Part shown: in pieces, positions 17,161 to 25,007 of the stretch | Layout of the letters: the number at the start of each line of letters is the position of its first letter | Numbering within the stretch: position 1 is the first letter of the stretch | Assembly: GCA_050011755.1 (NCBI GenBank) | Contig: JBEKIM010000001.1 | Location: 1-64,000 of the forward strand | Length of the DNA: 64,000 bases | DNA from: Bog-159 sp050011755 | GTDB taxonomy: Bacteria; Acidobacteriota; Terriglobia; Bryobacterales; Bryobacteraceae | Direction of reading: 5' to 3' | Program-made: the position numbers and the translations under genes | Notes under the pieces: model-generated | Database searches by the model: none | Seen by the model: only the letters and a program-made list of their open reading frames with translations | Told to the model about the DNA's origin: nothing

Positions 17161-17751
17161 CTACTGAATTGCGGTGGCTGAAACCGAAGTCTCCGCCTGC
17201 GAACGGTATTCTCTATCGTAATACTCGCGGACCCATTCGCGGTTGAGCTCTTCCCCGGAGCGCAACGTAATTTCGCGGCCGCACTGCGCGCACTTCATGC
17301 GAAAACCCATGGAGGGCACCATAGGGCCATCACAGGACTCACATTGCGCGGGCGTATATTGTGCCAAGTCCTGGATCATCTTCACCCAGGTGCTCACTTT
17401 CAAAAAGTAAGATTGTAAGTCCTTTACGGCTACTTCGCCCTCGAAGGCCCGCGCGTCGGCTTGCGGCAGGCGCCGTAACAGAAACCGCTTGCCCTCAGCG
17501 GTGAGGTATCCGTCGTTTTCCAAAATGCCCGGGCCGAAAACCTCTACCGCGGTTTCCAGGATGGACTTATCGGGCAGAAAGATGTGGAATTGGGTTTCGG
17601 TTTCCATGGTGATCTCGATCAGGTCGAGCGATTCCGCGCCAAGGTCGGTCAAGTGGGTTTCCGGGGCGATTTTGGGCCCATCCATACGTAAGTTTTTTGC
17701 AACGATCTGAGCGAATTTGTCGAACACCTCCGATTCAGTCATTCTTGGCAT
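17161..17751 (-). CDS. Acyl carrier protein with C-terminal zinc ribbon
   Basis: 196 residues. Residues 5-95 are an acyl carrier domain with LGAESLD, attachment Ser41, and a long VAKNLRMDG helix. The C-terminal part holds Cys137-x2-Cys140 and Cys154-x2-Cys157 (CESC, CAQC), a rubredoxin/zinc-ribbon knuckle. The short middle piece (100-135) is helical. The carrier would tether acyl or polyketide intermediates for the neighbouring ketosynthase. What the zinc ribbon binds is unknown; a docking role for a partner enzyme is possible. ATG 17751 follows AAGGAA seven bases upstream. It lies between the ketosynthase (27-base gap) and the transferase. Confidence 0.85.
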   Translation of the reverse strand: MPRMTESEVFDKFAQIVAKNLRMDGPKIAPETHLTDLGAESLDLIEITMETETQFHIFLPDKSILETAVEVFGPGILENDGYLTAEGKRFLLRRLPQADARAFEGEVAVKDLQSYFLKVSTWVKMIQDLAQYTPAQCESCDGPMVPSMGFRMKCAQCGREITLRSGEELNREWVREYYDREYRSQAETSVSATAIQ

Positions 17752-17778
17752 TTTGTTTTCCTTGCAGCTCGCTTCGCT

Positions 17779-19056
17779 CTATCCGGCCCAGGCGCGCACC
17801 GCCAACACGGCGTTTTGGCCGCCGAATGCAAACGCATTCGCTAGCGCGGCGCGAACCGTGGCGGCGCGACTTTGGTTGGGAACGTAATCGAGGTCACAGG
17901 ACGGATCCGGTGACCGCAAATGCATGGTGGGCGGAACTTGGCCCTCGGCAATCGCTTTTACTGCACAAATCACATTGCAGACGCCTGCCGCGGAAATGGT
18001 ATGACCGATTTGGCCCTTGTTTGAGGATACCATCAAACGCTTGGCGTGCGGTCCGAATGCGCGTTTGATCGCGGCGGTTTCCATGGGGTCGTTCTTAGGC
18101 GTTGAGGTACCGTGCGCCGCGATATAGTCCACATCCTCGGGGGCAAGGGATGCCTGTCGCAGGGCGATCGAAATGGCCTCGGCTTCCGCGCTGCCGTCCG
18201 GAGAGGGATCGGTCAGAGTGTGGGCATTGAGGCTGGATCCATATCCGGCGAGCTCGGCGTAAATCCGCGCGCCGCGCGCCCGGGCGCTCTCGAGATTCTC
18301 CAGCACAACGGCACCGCCGCCTTCGCCCATCACGAACCCGTCGCGCTGCCGGTCGAAAGGCCTGGAGGCCGACTCCGGATCGGCGTTGCGGCTCAATGCT
18401 CCCAGGAGGCTGAAAGCCAGAATCGGCAACGGACTGACCAGGGCAGCTGCGCCACCTGCCAACATAGCCTTGACCCTGCCCAAGCGCACCAGCCTGAAGG
18501 CTTCACCGATGGCATGTGAACTGGCCGCGCATGCCGTATCCATAACGAAAGCCGGTCCGCCAAATTTCAATAGCTTGGCCGGCACGCTGGCAAGCATGTC
18601 GCCCAGGCGGCGATAAAAGCTGTTGTCCGGCTGGCGGCCTTCGCGGGCGAAGCGTGCCATATCCAGCGCCGGGCGATCGGGCTTGCGTAGCTGGAAATAG
18701 TGCTTCATGAGGGCCATGTCGAGATAATTTACGCTGGTACCCACAGCGATTCCGATATCCGCCGGGGCCAGCCCCTCGGGAGCGCAGTCCAGCCGGGCGT
18801 CGGCCATGGCCTCCCGAGCGACCGGCAAGAACAACCGCACCCCGCGGCGGCACCATGCCGCGGGAATGGAATTCTCTCCCGTATCCCGCGGAACATGTTT
18901 GACCTCTGCTGCAACTTTAGTGTTGTACTCCGAAGGGTCCCAGAAGCTGAGGGACGCGATGCCGCTATCGCCCGCCAGCAACCGCTGCCAGCACGTGCGC
19001 AAATCCGGCCCGAGCGACGTGCTCATGCCCATTCCGGTGATGACCACTCTGTGCAT
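17779..19056 (-). CDS. Beta-ketoacyl synthase, KAS II/FabF-like
   Basis: 425 residues, full length for a stand-alone condensing enzyme. The Cys-His-His triad is intact: Cys176 in DTACAASS, His315 in AAHGTST and His352 in NKGQIGHT, with Lys347. It performs decarboxylative Claisen condensation on carrier-bound chains. Only one synthase is present, with no chain-length-factor partner and no acyltransferase nearby, so it either performs one or a few extensions or depends on primary fatty-acid synthesis. It lies 61 bases downstream of the sulfurylase/kinase gene and 27 bases before the carrier gene. Confidence 0.9.
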   Translation of the reverse strand: MHRVVITGMGMSTSLGPDLRTCWQRLLAGDSGIASLSFWDPSEYNTKVAAEVKHVPRDTGENSIPAAWCRRGVRLFLPVAREAMADARLDCAPEGLAPADIGIAVGTSVNYLDMALMKHYFQLRKPDRPALDMARFAREGRQPDNSFYRRLGDMLASVPAKLLKFGGPAFVMDTACAASSHAIGEAFRLVRLGRVKAMLAGGAAALVSPLPILAFSLLGALSRNADPESASRPFDRQRDGFVMGEGGGAVVLENLESARARGARIYAELAGYGSSLNAHTLTDPSPDGSAEAEAISIALRQASLAPEDVDYIAAHGTSTPKNDPMETAAIKRAFGPHAKRLMVSSNKGQIGHTISAAGVCNVICAVKAIAEGQVPPTMHLRSPDPSCDLDYVPNQSRAATVRAALANAFAFGGQNAVLAVRAWAG

Positions 19057-19117
19057 TCGCTTGCAGCGTGCGACTTTTCAGCTTTTGCTATGGCACGGCC
19101 GCCATAGCCTGAACCAC

Positions 19118-20890
19118 CTAGCCGGCGGCGCGCAACTCCTCGTTCTCTTCCTTCGCGACTTCCGCGGTGTCGCGTAGCAGGAATCCCTGACCAATCAGGT
19201 ACTCCATGATGAGTTCGGCGTTGTGTTGCGGGGTAGTTTTGCCGGTCAGCAAAGTGATTTCCGGATTGAGAGGCGCTTCGTAGGGATCGTCCACTCCCGT
19301 GAAGCCTTTAATCACGCCGGCGCGGGCCTTACCGTAAAAGCCCTTTACATCGCGCTGCTCGCAAATTTCGACAGGAGTGTCGACGAACGTTTCGATAAAC
19401 GCGTCTTTGCGCATCATCGCGCGCACCCGGTTGCGGGTCTCGCGATAAGGACTCACCGCCGCGCAAATGACCGCGCCGTGGTGCCGCACGATTTCCGAAG
19501 CGACATAACCAATACGCACGATATTCGTGTCACGATCTTCGCGGGAGAAGCCCAAACCCTTGGACAGATGGGTACGCACGACATCGCCGTCCAGAACCGT
19601 CACGGACCGGCCGTGCTCCATCAGCATAACGGTCAGGACGTCGGCAATCGTGCTCTTGCCGGCGCTGGGCAAACCAGTGAACCAGATACAGAAGCCTTGC
19701 TTGTTGCGCGCGGGATATGCCGAACTCAGGATCTCGGCGGTTTCCTTGCGTGTGAACCAGGAAGGCAGCAGACGGCCCTTGGTCAAGTAATTGTCGCGCA
19801 CCTGCGTTCCTGAAATGGAGAAGACCTTCCGGTTGGGCTGAATTTGGGTGACCTGCTCATAGCGGTCCTCATCGGCCAGGTAGACCATCTCCTCATACGG
19901 AAGACATTTCACGCCGATTTCATCGCCGTGCTTTTTGAGAAGCTCGCGCGCCGCGGCCGGATCGTAAAAAGGCTTGCCTTTGGAATTCTTGCCCGGACCG
20001 GCGTGGTCCCGCCCGACGATGAAGTGATTGCAGCCGAAGTTCCGGCGGATGATGGCGTGCCAGATGGCTTCCCTAGGACCGGCCATACGCATGGCGAGCG
20101 GCAGCAAGCTGAGAAGTGTGGTATTCGGGTCGTAGTAATTCTCGATGAGCGCTTTGTAAATACGCACGCGCGTGTAATGATCCACGTCGCCCGGCTTGGT
20201 CATGCCAACCACCGGGTTCAGGAGCAGGTTGGCGCCGGATTCCTGCGCGGCGCGTTTGGTTAGTTCCTCGTGCGCACGGTGCATGGGATTGCGGGTCTGG
20301 AAGGCAACCACGTCGGAATTTCCCATGTTTGACAGGAGCTCACGCACTTCCGCGGGGGTGCGCCGTAATTCGGGGAAATCGAAGTGTTGCGGCATCTCGA
20401 GGACTTTGAGCGGTCCGCTCAGGCGGAACTTGCCCCAGGAAAGCATCTCACGGTACGTGGGGTGTTCCTCGTCCGAGCATCCCAGGCCCTTCGCGGCCTC
20501 TTCGTGCGGGTCAGCTTCGAAGATCTCGTCTACCCGCATCCAGGCGATCAGGTTGTTATTGGCATTGCGCAGGGCGATTTCCTGCCCCTCGTGAATGCCG
20601 TCCAATTTGGTTACGGGCAAAGTGATCGGTATTGACCAGATGAGCCCATTCGCCAGCCGCATGTTGTTCAGCACGCTGTCATAATCGGCCTTGCTCATAA
20701 AGCGGTCGAGCGGTGAGAAACCGCCAAAGGCCAACAGTTCCAGGTCGCATATGCTGCGTGGGGACAATTGCAGGGTGGGACCTTCGCCTGCGCGGCGCGC
20801 TAAATCTTCGCGCTCGTTGCCTTCGACCCGCAGATCGATCAACTTGCCGCCGTAAGGCGTATTCAATTCGACTTTGTTTTTGGATTCCAT
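19118..20890 (-). CDS. sat/cysC: Bifunctional sulfate adenylyltransferase / adenylylsulfate kinase
   Basis: 590 residues. The N-terminal ATP sulfurylase part (to ~390) holds QTRNPMHRAH (198-207), the Q-x-R-N and H-x-x-H active-site motif, plus VGRDHAGPG and SISGTQVR. The C-terminal APS kinase has the P-loop GLPSAGKST (406-414), and VSPYRETR fits its lid. Together they turn sulfate and ATP into PAPS, the universal sulfuryl donor. ATG 20890 follows GGAG; upstream codons in the same frame lack support. Fusion in this order is common in bacteria. Its place between phosphatase-superfamily and ketosynthase genes, with no cys reduction genes nearby, points to sulfation of a product and not to cysteine synthesis. 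Confidence 0.93.
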   Translation of the reverse strand: MESKNKVELNTPYGGKLIDLRVEGNEREDLARRAGEGPTLQLSPRSICDLELLAFGGFSPLDRFMSKADYDSVLNNMRLANGLIWSIPITLPVTKLDGIHEGQEIALRNANNNLIAWMRVDEIFEADPHEEAAKGLGCSDEEHPTYREMLSWGKFRLSGPLKVLEMPQHFDFPELRRTPAEVRELLSNMGNSDVVAFQTRNPMHRAHEELTKRAAQESGANLLLNPVVGMTKPGDVDHYTRVRIYKALIENYYDPNTTLLSLLPLAMRMAGPREAIWHAIIRRNFGCNHFIVGRDHAGPGKNSKGKPFYDPAAARELLKKHGDEIGVKCLPYEEMVYLADEDRYEQVTQIQPNRKVFSISGTQVRDNYLTKGRLLPSWFTRKETAEILSSAYPARNKQGFCIWFTGLPSAGKSTIADVLTVMLMEHGRSVTVLDGDVVRTHLSKGLGFSREDRDTNIVRIGYVASEIVRHHGAVICAAVSPYRETRNRVRAMMRKDAFIETFVDTPVEICEQRDVKGFYGKARAGVIKGFTGVDDPYEAPLNPEITLLTGKTTPQHNAELIMEYLIGQGFLLRDTAEVAKEENEELRAAG

Positions 20891-21096
20891 GTTTCTCCGA
20901 AAAATTCGTTCTTTCAATTTCGCGCGATGGACAGGATCGGGCGCAGGCAAAACCTAAATCACAACCACGTTGGCGATGCAGGCCAAAAAGTTAAGGATAC
21001 TCTGCCCGTTGATGTTGCGGCAGGCTTACCAGTACCAGATCTTACGGTACCCTGACCACCATTTACAAATCCGGGAGCTTCCGGATGGTACGTTTC

Positions 21097-22506
21097 TTAA
21101 CGAACTCGCCCGCATCCGACTTCACTGCGGCTGCGCGCCATAAGGCTACATCCCTGCATGGATTCAGGCGTTTCAAGACCTGCCAAATCCAGCAAAGTAG
21201 GTGCGATATCCAGCAAATGAAGGCCCTCCAACTCGCCCCTTACCGGCAGATTGGGAGATGCCAGTAAAAAACTGCCGAACTGGGCATGATTGCAATCGTC
21301 GGGACCAGTGTCGTTCTCCTGCAGATAAAGCGTGTCATACCCCAACCCGCCAATGGAGCGCCAGTACAGCGCCCCGAAATGCACGATCAGATCCGGAGGC
21401 ACGTTGCGCAAATTGCGGTAAAGATCACGCGGCTGAAATACCAGCGAGCCCATCGGTTCACCGCGATCGTCGCGCAGGGCGTGGAAACGCGCGGTCATGT
21501 CCTGAATCAACTCGTCGTACTCGGATTCCGGCACAATACCCTGGGGCTCGCGCCCTTGCACATTGAAGAAAACCCTGGCGTAATAGCCGCCTTCGCTCCA
21601 GACCCGCGTGTGCTCCCAATCCACCAGGGACGGTGAAAACGGCGTGGGCTTCGTGAGGGGCTCTTTCAATACGAGCAGGCCTTCCCTCCGCAACCACTCG
21701 TTGACACAGAAGCCGCCTTCCAAGCGCTGCGCGCCATGATCGGAGACCACCAGTATATTGGTATCGTCGTCGAGCAATTCCAAAAGGTTGCCAATCTCCT
21801 GGTCGACATACGTGTAATAGTCGTGAATCAGCGTCTCGTACGGATTACCTGCCACGTACTGGCGGTGCTGTTTATCGTGATACTTCCAGAAACCGTGATG
21901 GATGCGGTCGACGCCAATTTCTACAAATTGAAAATAATCCCATTCCTGAGTGGCCATCAGGTAGCGGATCACTTCAAAATGCTTCCGCGTCATGTCGTAA
22001 ATCTGATCGCGGAGCCACTCTTTGTCGTCCGTGCGGAAGCCTTTGACGTCTACCGGGTACTCCCCGACCAAACGGTCTATTTCCTGCCGTACGCTGACCG
22101 GATAGGTATAGTCATGCGTCTTCGTATCGGGGGTCATGAAGCATCCGACATTGACGCCGTGCATCCGCCGCGGGGGATAGCTGGGGGGAACCCCGACGAC
22201 CACCACGTTCTTGTGGTGCATGCCCATCACATCCCAAATAGCGGTCTGTTGAATGGAACTGGCATTCACTACGGAAAGACCGTGGTACGAGTAATCCTTG
22301 CGATTGCGAAATCCATATACTCCGAGGGATCCCGGATCCTGGCTGGTGGACATGCACATCCAGGCAGGTACGGTGATTGGCGGAATTACGCTCTCCAGCC
22401 GGCCGTAACAGCCGCGCTCCATCAGCGCCCGGATATTGTTCAATCCCCGGTGATGGAATAGAATCTCGGGGGCCGCACAATCCAGCCCAATGACAAGAGT
22501 CTTCAC
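21097..22506 (-). CDS. Alkaline-phosphatase-superfamily phosphodiesterase (enzyme 2)
   Basis: 469 residues. It begins MKTLVIGLDCAAPEIL, with the metal-binding Asp. PPITVPAWMCMSTSQDPGS and GVYGFRNR form the nucleophile region, and VVSDHGAQ the later metal site. It is a second, diverged member of the type I phosphodiesterase/nucleotide pyrophosphatase group, with the same lack of signal peptide as the 14.4 kb enzyme. It is the first gene of the biosynthetic block, about 206 bases ahead of sat/cysC, with an upstream region containing a GTAC dyad. Sulfuryl or phosphoryl transfer linked to PAPS is plausible but unproven. Confidence 0.8.
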   Translation of the reverse strand: MKTLVIGLDCAAPEILFHHRGLNNIRALMERGCYGRLESVIPPITVPAWMCMSTSQDPGSLGVYGFRNRKDYSYHGLSVVNASSIQQTAIWDVMGMHHKNVVVVGVPPSYPPRRMHGVNVGCFMTPDTKTHDYTYPVSVRQEIDRLVGEYPVDVKGFRTDDKEWLRDQIYDMTRKHFEVIRYLMATQEWDYFQFVEIGVDRIHHGFWKYHDKQHRQYVAGNPYETLIHDYYTYVDQEIGNLLELLDDDTNILVVSDHGAQRLEGGFCVNEWLRREGLLVLKEPLTKPTPFSPSLVDWEHTRVWSEGGYYARVFFNVQGREPQGIVPESEYDELIQDMTARFHALRDDRGEPMGSLVFQPRDLYRNLRNVPPDLIVHFGALYWRSIGGLGYDTLYLQENDTGPDDCNHAQFGSFLLASPNLPVRGELEGLHLLDIAPTLLDLAGLETPESMQGCSLMARSRSEVGCGRVR

Positions 22507-22847
22507 GTCATGCCTTCTTTATAAAAAACATTTCGGTTGTTCGTCGCGCGCCCAGGGCAAAGACTGGAAACTGCTAGCTTCGCTATTAAGGCATCAGACC
22601 ACGACAGCACCCCCCGAGTCAAGTTCCCGGGTATGCGTTTAGTACTTGTACCTGCCTACATAAGTCCAATGGCAGGTGATGGTTGCGAGGTTGAGGAGGC
22701 AATTCCGACCCGGGAAGTCGTTAACATCCGCTTAACATGAAAACTCTCGTATCTTTAGGTTTTATTGATATGAGCCGGATCGGAGTATGCCGAAAACGGT
22801 TGCGGGCCGCAGTCCGGCCCACCAAAGACGTCCTGGAGACCGGCCTT
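22507..22847 (-). promoter_or_regulatory. Leader of the biosynthetic block with GTACTTGTAC dyad and candidate promoter
   Basis: No gene is supported here. On the minus strand a -35-like TTGACT (22617-22622) is followed after 18 bases by TCTGAT (4 of 6 matches to a -10). A GTAC-TT-GTAC dyad lies at 22642-22651, 19 bases further upstream. The stretch also takes the 3' end of the sulfotransferase operon on its right side; no clear terminator was found there. Confidence 0.4.
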
Positions 22848-24944
22848 TCAGGTCGTTGGCGGAAAATACAAGCTGGGCATCTGCCAGCCGCGATAATGCT
22901 CGGGGCCGACGACGTCCAGCAGTACGTTCGCGGGGCCGATTTGCGGCGCAGCCGGAGTCGGCGCGATTTCCATACTATCGCCGGTTGTAGTGTTCAGGTT
23001 GACGACCACGATGGGATTTTCGAAGAAGTAGTTGCCGTTAGCCAGCAATTGGGCGCTCCCCATCGCGTTGGAATAGGCGCCCAGATCGAAGCTCACGCCG
23101 TTTGGCGACACCGACACGGTCATAGCGCTTTCATCAAAGCTGACGGCCATGCCGCGGCTATCGCAGTCGTTTGGTTTGCACGCACTGCCCAGACCCGGCA
23201 CGCCTCCGGTTGAGGTTGCCGGCTGCGATACCCGGGTGTTGCCGTTATCGAAGATAGTCATGGGGCCGGAGCCGCCATTCTCAATTCCGGCGTCGTGCTG
23301 GTGGGAAAACCAGGGCCAAGGGTCGTTGTATGCATTCTCAAAAGCGAAATCCCCGCTGGGACCCATGCGCCAGATGGTATCTCCGGTACCCGCGCCGTCC
23401 CGATAATCGATTTTCATCACCCAGTCCTGGTGCCTGGAAGACCAAACAATATCACCACTCTGGTTGTTGGGGCCCCCGGAATTCGGCCAGTAGTACAAAG
23501 TATTGGCGTGCAGCCAGTCGTGCGCCAAGGGTGCGATGCCGGTACCTAGCAGGAAGACCGGCGGGCAGCCGGATGTGTTGCTTCCACAGGTTTCGCCCAA
23601 AACGGCGGCGCGGCTGACTGGAAGCTTAGCATAGCCGTTGCCTCCGCCGGCGGGGTCAAAAACATCCCAATACCATCTGACTTGCCAGTTGGTATCGAGC
23701 ACGATAATCATGTCGCCGATGACGTCTACGGGAAGACCGCTTTTGTCGCCTTGGGTGCCTGCAGGGAAGATCTTTTCGAGATCGAGCAGAGCCGCGGTCC
23801 AGCCGTTGGGTAGAGTCTGAATAGCATCGTGATGAAAAGCGCCCACACAACCCGAACCAACCGGCGCGGGGGTGGGGATGGCCCTGCACGGGCCTCCGTC
23901 TATGGCCCCAAGAGCCTTCAGTTGCTGTTGGATGATGCCCATGTTGGTCTCGCGCACGATGTTGCCGGCCAAATCGATTTGCCGCATGAGTTGTTCCTTG
24001 GTCACCGTCGGATCCCAGGAAACATCGTCCTGCAGCGTAAGCATGCCGCCTCCCTGAAGGGGGCGCGTTAGGATGCTGCCATTCGTCAAATCGTTGGGAT
24101 AGTAGTACCAGATGATATTGCCGCCCAAATCGGTGGCTACTTCGGGGAGTGCCGGCGCCGTTCCGAACTGAATCATGTTATGGAGCAGCACCAGGTTGGT
24201 CGTGTCGGAGGGTGGACCGGATTTTGGCTGCGAAACTGTGAATGTCGGGAATGGGATCGTATCGGAAAGAGCTTCGCTCGTAAAATTCACCGTAGGACCG
24301 TTCGCCGTTTTACTTCCGGTTCTGGTCTCGGCGTAAATACTATAGGGAGTACTGGGCAGCATGCCGGCTATTTCGAACGTCATGCTGGCGGTAGGATGGC
24401 AACCCGTCCAATTCGTGGCGATCGGCGGCAGGCTGGCGGATTTTTCTTGAAATACGGCGCGCATCGAACTTCCGGCCGCACACGATGGCGCGCTGAACAG
24501 AATCACCAACGGATTTGCGGTCCTTACAATCACCGGAGAGCTGCCGGTGACCACTGGGTCGACCACAAACGTAGCGGTTTTCGACGTTGTTTCACCGCTG
24601 CTGAAATCCTTGATAACGACTTGGATATGATAGGCGCCTTCGACCCCTGTGGGTATCCAGACGAAAGGCTGGGAAGTCCAGACGCCCCCGCTGAGCGTAC
24701 CCACGTTGAAATCCTTGACCAGCGCAGCCTGGGTCGCTTTAGGACCCGTCATGTTGAACTGAAACGTCAGCGGACCCGCACCGGTGTCGGTCGCGGTGGC
24801 CGTCCAGGTGATGGTTTTCCCAATCGGCTGCGGCGATTTATGAGATGGCGTGAAGGAAGCGATTGCCACCGTGGCGAACGCCGGCACACAAAATGTGAGA
24901 AGGCCCGCTAAGGTAGAGAAACACAGATACTTGTGCGTTTTCAT
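22848..24944 (-). CDS. Secreted arylsulfate sulfotransferase paralogue 1
   Basis: About 698 residues with a signal peptide (STLAGLLTFCVPAFA). Residues ~25-130 form an Ig-like domain (SPQPIGKTITWTATATD). From ~260 comes the propeller of PAPS-independent arylsulfate sulfotransferases (ASST). The four known catalytic residues of E. coli AssT have clear counterparts: FHHD (His371/372), DWLHAN (His479), SSRHQD (Arg504) and FSHQHD (His550, expected to carry the sulfate). It moves sulfate from one phenyl sulfate to another phenol outside the cytoplasm. ATG 24944 follows GGGAG. It is the last gene of a three-gene tandem operon. Confidence 0.85.
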   Translation of the reverse strand: MKTHKYLCFSTLAGLLTFCVPAFATVAIASFTPSHKSPQPIGKTITWTATATDTGAGPLTFQFNMTGPKATQAALVKDFNVGTLSGGVWTSQPFVWIPTGVEGAYHIQVVIKDFSSGETTSKTATFVVDPVVTGSSPVIVRTANPLVILFSAPSCAAGSSMRAVFQEKSASLPPIATNWTGCHPTASMTFEIAGMLPSTPYSIYAETRTGSKTANGPTVNFTSEALSDTIPFPTFTVSQPKSGPPSDTTNLVLLHNMIQFGTAPALPEVATDLGGNIIWYYYPNDLTNGSILTRPLQGGGMLTLQDDVSWDPTVTKEQLMRQIDLAGNIVRETNMGIIQQQLKALGAIDGGPCRAIPTPAPVGSGCVGAFHHDAIQTLPNGWTAALLDLEKIFPAGTQGDKSGLPVDVIGDMIIVLDTNWQVRWYWDVFDPAGGGNGYAKLPVSRAAVLGETCGSNTSGCPPVFLLGTGIAPLAHDWLHANTLYYWPNSGGPNNQSGDIVWSSRHQDWVMKIDYRDGAGTGDTIWRMGPSGDFAFENAYNDPWPWFSHQHDAGIENGGSGPMTIFDNGNTRVSQPATSTGGVPGLGSACKPNDCDSRGMAVSFDESAMTVSVSPNGVSFDLGAYSNAMGSAQLLANGNYFFENPIVVVNLNTTTGDSMEIAPTPAAPQIGPANVLLDVVGPEHYRGWQMPSLYFPPTT

Positions 24945-25007
24945 ACGATCTCCCAACGTCCACAGTTTGCCCGACCCTCCGGGATTAAGCAAATCCAATG
25001 TTCGTTC

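Noticed and set aside
19118..20890. Assimilatory sulfate reduction (cysteine synthesis) locus
   Set aside because: No PAPS reductase, sulfite reductase or sulfate permease nearby; neighbours are carrier proteins and sulfotransferases.
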